Source: Euryarchaeota archaeon
GTDB lineage: Archaea; Thermoplasmatota; SW-10-69-26; JACQPN01
Assembly: GCA_016207515.1 (NCBI GenBank)
Contig: JACQPN010000025.1
Location: 1-64,000, forward strand
DNA length: 64,000 nt
Reading direction: 5' to 3'
A model generated the notes under the pieces. That model searched no databases and was not told the DNA's origin. It worked only from the letters and a program-made list of their open reading frames with translations. Every line of letters begins with the position of its first letter. The first letter of the stretch is position 1. The position numbers and the translations under genes were made by a program. Below, in pieces: positions 61,013 to 64,000 of this stretch.

Positions 61013-63322
61013 CTAATCCCTGGCGACCGAGTGGACGTCCACGTCGGTCACTACTTCCTCGACGAGGGCGTCCTCACTTGAGAACGGATCCGTGTCGACG
61101 CGGATGACGGCCGTTGTCACGACCGCGAACTCTACTCCATCATAGTTCCCTCCAAGGAACGCGATCGAGTCCGTGAACAGCGTCGAACCGCACGATTCGT
61201 TCAACACGATCTCGCCGCTTGTGACGAGGTCGAAGGTGGTCCTGCCGGGGTTGTCGCCGACCGTGGGCTTTCCGGGCTCAAGGTGGTTCCATCGGACTAT
61301 CACGCCTTTCCCCCAGCTTCCCGACGGGTCGAGCGCGCCATTGACGAATGGCACTAGCTTTATCGACACGTCGAGCACGCGGCCTTGGACGGAGCAGAGG
61401 TTGATCCACTCGCCGTCCACGTTCGTGTCGGGGTTCCACGTGTTGTTATAGTAGTTGCCACCACCTTGGCGGTAGAAGTTCGACGTCCCGGTCCCGGAAT
61501 TCCCGGGATCGACGCCGACCGCGACCAACACTGTGCCGTTACCGTACGGCTCTTCGATGGACTGCGGACCGAAGTTCGCGCGCCTCACCCAAGTGTCGAG
61601 GTTCCCGTCCTTCCACTGGCCGATGACGCTCGCCCAGTGGTAGTTGTAACCCGTGCCGAAGACCACGTCGTTGTATTTCCCGTGGCCCGCGTCGTTCGAG
61701 TAGAGCGCCGGGAAGATCGACGCCGTGACGCCGCCACCAACCGCGAGCCCGACTTGCGGCGGCAAGAGGAACGGCCTCATCGCCTGCGGGAAGTAGATGA
61801 GCGGCGTGCTGTCGATCCACGCGTGCCAACCCGACTGGTAGCCCACGTAACCGTTGCACGAACCGCGCGGGTGGTCCGTCGAATCGGAAAGACACGCCGG
61901 GCCCGCCGTGTAGGCAGTACCGCCGAACGTCGCGTTGCAAGTCGCCGACACGTCCGCGTCCGCGCAACTGTAACTGTCGAACGGCGTGTTCGGTTCGTGC
62001 GGGAACGGAGGCACCTGCGTTCTCGTCGCCTTGCTTCCTGCAGTGCCGTACACTGGGCTCCAAATAGTGCCCTGCAACGAATTCGGTTCGGCGTCGCAAA
62101 CGGGGACCCCTTGGCCGGCCGCCGCGTCGCAGACGAGGGCCGCCTGCTCATTCACGAAGTCGACGATGGCGCCCGTCGACGACTGACGGCACGCAGCCTC
62201 GTCGCCCGTGATCGTCGCGCAGGCAACGATCTGTGTCTCGTTCACCGTGTTTTGCACAAACGTGACGTGTGGTTGGGTGGCGTTTCCTGCGTCGGATTCC
62301 GCGCTGTTCTCCGCATCGTTCAATCCAAGGAACAGGTCTTCCAGCGTCGGGCTCACCGACGAGTACTTGTCCACATCCGTGAACTTCGCCGCCTGCATGT
62401 CCCAACCGCGCGGATCCCCCGGAAGCACCGGCGGGTTCATCGCGGCCACCATAGTGACGCTGAAGACCAGGCCTCCGCCGTAGTTCCAGAAGGGGTTCCC
62501 GGAGTTCGTTATCCAAGCAGTGTTCGACGGACAGCCGGAGGCGCCATTGTCCTCGCTTGTCCTGTCGTCGAGCCGCTGGTCGGGCCCGAGCGCCGTCCGG
62601 TTGAAACCGAAGAGTTGGCCCGTCGCACCGTCGCCGATGCCGTAATTACCGGGGTCGAGCCATGCGTAGGACACGAACTTGAAAGGCGGCGTCGGGGCGG
62701 CCCACGTGCCGCCGTCCTCCAGCGTGCTCTGGCCACGCCATACGAACTCGTCCGCAGCGTTCGCGGGCGAGCCGACGAACTTGCAGACGTCGTCGATCTT
62801 GTAGTCGCCGTTCTTGTCGTCCCAGTGGCCGAACCAGGCGAAGATCCCGTGGCGACCGGGGAGGAGAACGTCCTGCGAAGTTAGCCCGAGGTTCTTCATG
62901 TGGTAATTGTAGTTCGCCCACTCCGAGGCGCCCGGCGAAGCGGGTTGCAGGAATATCATCGCGTCGAAGAAGAGTTCGTTGTTACCGAGGTCCCCCGCGA
63001 CGGCCGCAGGGTCGCATTGGCCGGCAAACGTCCCCGCGGGGTCGAGGTCGACCGCGGGCCAGACCTCGTCAAGATCCGCGATGCAGTTCTCGACCGGGGC
63101 GCCGGGAGACCAGTACTCGGTGGACTTGAAATCAGGCTCCAAGGTCACCCGGAGCCCTTCGTCGCGCACCATGACGCCCGTCGGGTTCTGCCCGATCGTG
63201 GTCCCGATCTGATCGTCGTAAAGGGCCCTGTGGCTCGCGCTCGAAAGTGGAGCTGCCGAGACGACCATGAACACTGCGATCGCTATACCGAATGCCTTCG
63301 ATGTACTGCCGCTATCCTTCAT
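61013..63322 (-). CDS. Array copy G: secreted AxHR/VDVD-family protein
   Basis: A 769-aa secreted protein. The signal peptide is at about 1-29, with S-H-R-A-L-Y-D-D at the mature start. E-P-D-F-K-S-T-E-Y-W and N-C-I-A-D-L-D place it with C and F. W-F-G-H-W-D-D-K-N-G-D-Y-K-I-D-D is the EF-hand-like loop. Two Cys-pair units lie near 365-420. The core has H-E-P-N-T-P-F-D-S-Y-S-C, C-N-A-T-F-G-G, P-R-G-S-C-N-G-Y, W-H-A-W-I-D and G-Q-W-K-D-G-N-L-D-T-W-V. The end is V-V-T-D-V-D-V-H-S-V-A-R-D. A GGAGG-containing leader precedes the ATG at 63322, and it has its own promoter and terminator. Its last 130 residues are closely similar to copy H. Confidence 0.84.
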   Translation of the reverse strand: MKDSGSTSKAFGIAIAVFMVVSAAPLSSASHRALYDDQIGTTIGQNPTGVMVRDEGLRVTLEPDFKSTEYWSPGAPVENCIADLDEVWPAVDLDPAGTFAGQCDPAAVAGDLGNNELFFDAMIFLQPASPGASEWANYNYHMKNLGLTSQDVLLPGRHGIFAWFGHWDDKNGDYKIDDVCKFVGSPANAADEFVWRGQSTLEDGGTWAAPTPPFKFVSYAWLDPGNYGIGDGATGQLFGFNRTALGPDQRLDDRTSEDNGASGCPSNTAWITNSGNPFWNYGGGLVFSVTMVAAMNPPVLPGDPRGWDMQAAKFTDVDKYSSVSPTLEDLFLGLNDAENSAESDAGNATQPHVTFVQNTVNETQIVACATITGDEAACRQSSTGAIVDFVNEQAALVCDAAAGQGVPVCDAEPNSLQGTIWSPVYGTAGSKATRTQVPPFPHEPNTPFDSYSCADADVSATCNATFGGTAYTAGPACLSDSTDHPRGSCNGYVGYQSGWHAWIDSTPLIYFPQAMRPFLLPPQVGLAVGGGVTASIFPALYSNDAGHGKYNDVVFGTGYNYHWASVIGQWKDGNLDTWVRRANFGPQSIEEPYGNGTVLVAVGVDPGNSGTGTSNFYRQGGGNYYNNTWNPDTNVDGEWINLCSVQGRVLDVSIKLVPFVNGALDPSGSWGKGVIVRWNHLEPGKPTVGDNPGRTTFDLVTSGEIVLNESCGSTLFTDSIAFLGGNYDGVEFAVVTTAVIRVDTDPFSSEDALVEEVVTDVDVHSVARD

Positions 63323-63386
63323 ATCCTCAAACCTCCAAGAGAAGGACGGTCGTCCCCCTCAACCCGGGCCTCGATTCACGTACAGA

Positions 63387-63404
63387 CTCAAAAGCTTTTT
63401 CCGG
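63387..63404 (-). promoter_or_regulatory. BRE/TATA promoter of array copy G
   Basis: On the minus strand CCGGAAAAA runs into GCTTTTGAG, about 68 bp upstream of the ATG. This is the same layout as for copies A and E. Confidence 0.45.
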
Positions 63405-63520
63405 AACTTCTATGCGAAAATGAACAGAAAGCGGCAAAAGGACGGGTCAGGCGATGCTTCGCCGGACGATAGAGCTTGGTGCCGGATACGCTCGGGAAAG
63501 CCGAGGCTGCGGGGATAAAA

Positions 63521-63562
63521 GAAAAGAAATGAAAAGAAGAGGGGAGGCGAGAACGCCTCCCC
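63521..63562 (-). terminator. Terminator after array copy H
   Basis: A perfect 9-bp stem, GGGGAGGCG/CGCCTCCCC, with a 4-nt loop (63541-63562) is followed by a long U-rich tail (complement of 63521-63540), 14 bp past the stop of copy H. Confidence 0.82.
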
Positions 63563-63576
63563 ATGTTTTCGCTCGA

Positions 63577-64000
63577 CTACTCGTCGGTCACTGTGTGGAC
63601 ATCGACGTCCACCACGGTTTCCGTGACGTACCTGCCTGCCTCGTCCGGATCCGTCGACAATGGATTCGTATCAACGCGCATGGTGACCTCGGTGACTACG
63701 GCGAAATCGATTCCATCGTAATTCGCTCCGAGGAACGCCACCGCGTCCGTCCCCGTCGTTGCGGCACAAGACTCGTTCAACACGATCTCACCCGTCGTGA
63801 ACAGGTCGAAGGTCGTGCGGCCGGGGTTGTCGCCGTTGGTCGGTTTGCCGGGTTCCATGTGGTTCCAGCGCACGATGACGCCCTTGCCCCAGCTGCCCGT
63901 GGCATCGAGCTCGCCGTTGACCATTGGCACCAGCTTGACCCTGGAATCCAGCACGCGTCCTGCCAGGTTGCAGGCATTGAGCCACTCGCCGAAGCCCGGG
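63577..64000 (-). CDS. Array copy H (partial): secreted AxHR/VDVD-family protein, cut by the window edge
   Basis: Only the last 140 or so codons are inside the window; the frame stays open to the right edge (G-E-W-L-N-A-C-N-L-A-G-R-V-L-D). It aligns with the end of copy G: S-W-G-K-G-V-I-V-R-W-N-H, E-P-G-K-P-T, D-N-P-G-R-T-T-F-D-L, G-E-I-V-L-N-E-S-C and V-V-D-V-D-V-H-T-V. The array therefore continues beyond the window. The GTG at 63954 is internal, not the start. Its own terminator is intact. Confidence 0.83.
   Translation of the reverse strand, partial: PGFGEWLNACNLAGRVLDSRVKLVPMVNGELDATGSWGKGVIVRWNHMEPGKPTNGDNPGRTTFDLFTTGEIVLNESCAATTGTDAVAFLGANYDGIDFAVVTEVTMRVDTNPLSTDPDEAGRYVTETVVDVDVHTVTDE

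Noticed and set aside
61385-62884. Plus-strand open frame (499 codons) opposite copy G
   Set aside because: Shadow of the coding strand; copy G is supported by family conservation. The same holds for frames at 44838-46487, 46746-48047, 54310-55626 and 59242-60681.
44478-64000. Prophage or virus-derived structural gene array
   Set aside because: No capsid, terminase, portal or integrase is visible, and all copies have signal peptides with their own promoters and terminators.

Overview
The window looks like chromosomal DNA from an archaeon. Evidence: an archaeal-type ATP-dependent DNA ligase, a PAC2-family proteasome-assembly homologue, promoters with BRE/TATA boxes, terminators that are GC hairpins followed by U-rich tracts, and large secreted proteins with PGF-CTERM-like sorting tails. 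The DNA is visibly GC-rich (not computed) and some genes have Shine-Dalgarno sites. The mix of PGF-CTERM tails, thrombospondin type-3 repeats and very large surface proteins best suits Thermoplasmatota or a related euryarchaeal lineage. That placement is an inference.

Layout. (1) 1-4794 is mostly housekeeping: a 49-bp tandem repeat at the left edge, a universal stress protein (minus), a PAC2 protein, DNA ligase, and an unknown winged-helix-like protein with a short Cys cluster. (2) 4818-40258 is a run of eight minus-strand genes with overlaps or gaps of 0-10 bp, most simply one operon of about 35 kb. In transcription order it encodes surface proteins of 2900 aa (GGNDTY repeats, Fn3), 4048 aa (jelly-roll, LamG, CARDB, NEW3), 1377 aa (DUF2341-like, NEW3, CARDB) and 2099 aa (TSP3 repeats, Ig-like repeats, cytoplasmic DUF4129). 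These are followed by a DUF4350 protein, a MoxR AAA+ ATPase, a DUF58 protein and a polytopic membrane protein. (3) 40259-44393 holds a secreted seven-repeat propeller protein with a PGF-CTERM tail (minus) and an unknown membrane-anchored secreted protein (plus). (4) 44478-64000 is a tandem array of one family of secreted proteins, not recognised by me: copies A, B, C, D (a fragment), E, F, G and H (cut by the window edge), all on the minus strand. They share an Ala-x-His-Arg mature N-terminus, an EF-hand-like loop, a Cys/Trp-rich core and a V-D-V-D C-terminus. Most copies share a promoter style and nearly all a terminator style. The array is interrupted by a metzincin-type zinc protease beside fragment D (52508-53551) and by a HEPN/MNT gene pair (56977-58112).

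How the parts may work together. About three quarters of the window encodes exported or membrane proteins. The large operon couples giant calcium-binding, carbohydrate-binding-like and adhesive surface proteins to a MoxR/DUF58/DUF4350/DUF4129 module. In other genomes such modules are thought to act in maturation or remodelling of envelope complexes. Here DUF4129 is fused to a 2099-aa adhesin-like protein instead of a transglutaminase. The array next door supplies soluble or self-assembling secreted proteins without anchors. The most unusual things here are this MoxR-linked megaprotein operon and the adjacent uncharacterised protein array.
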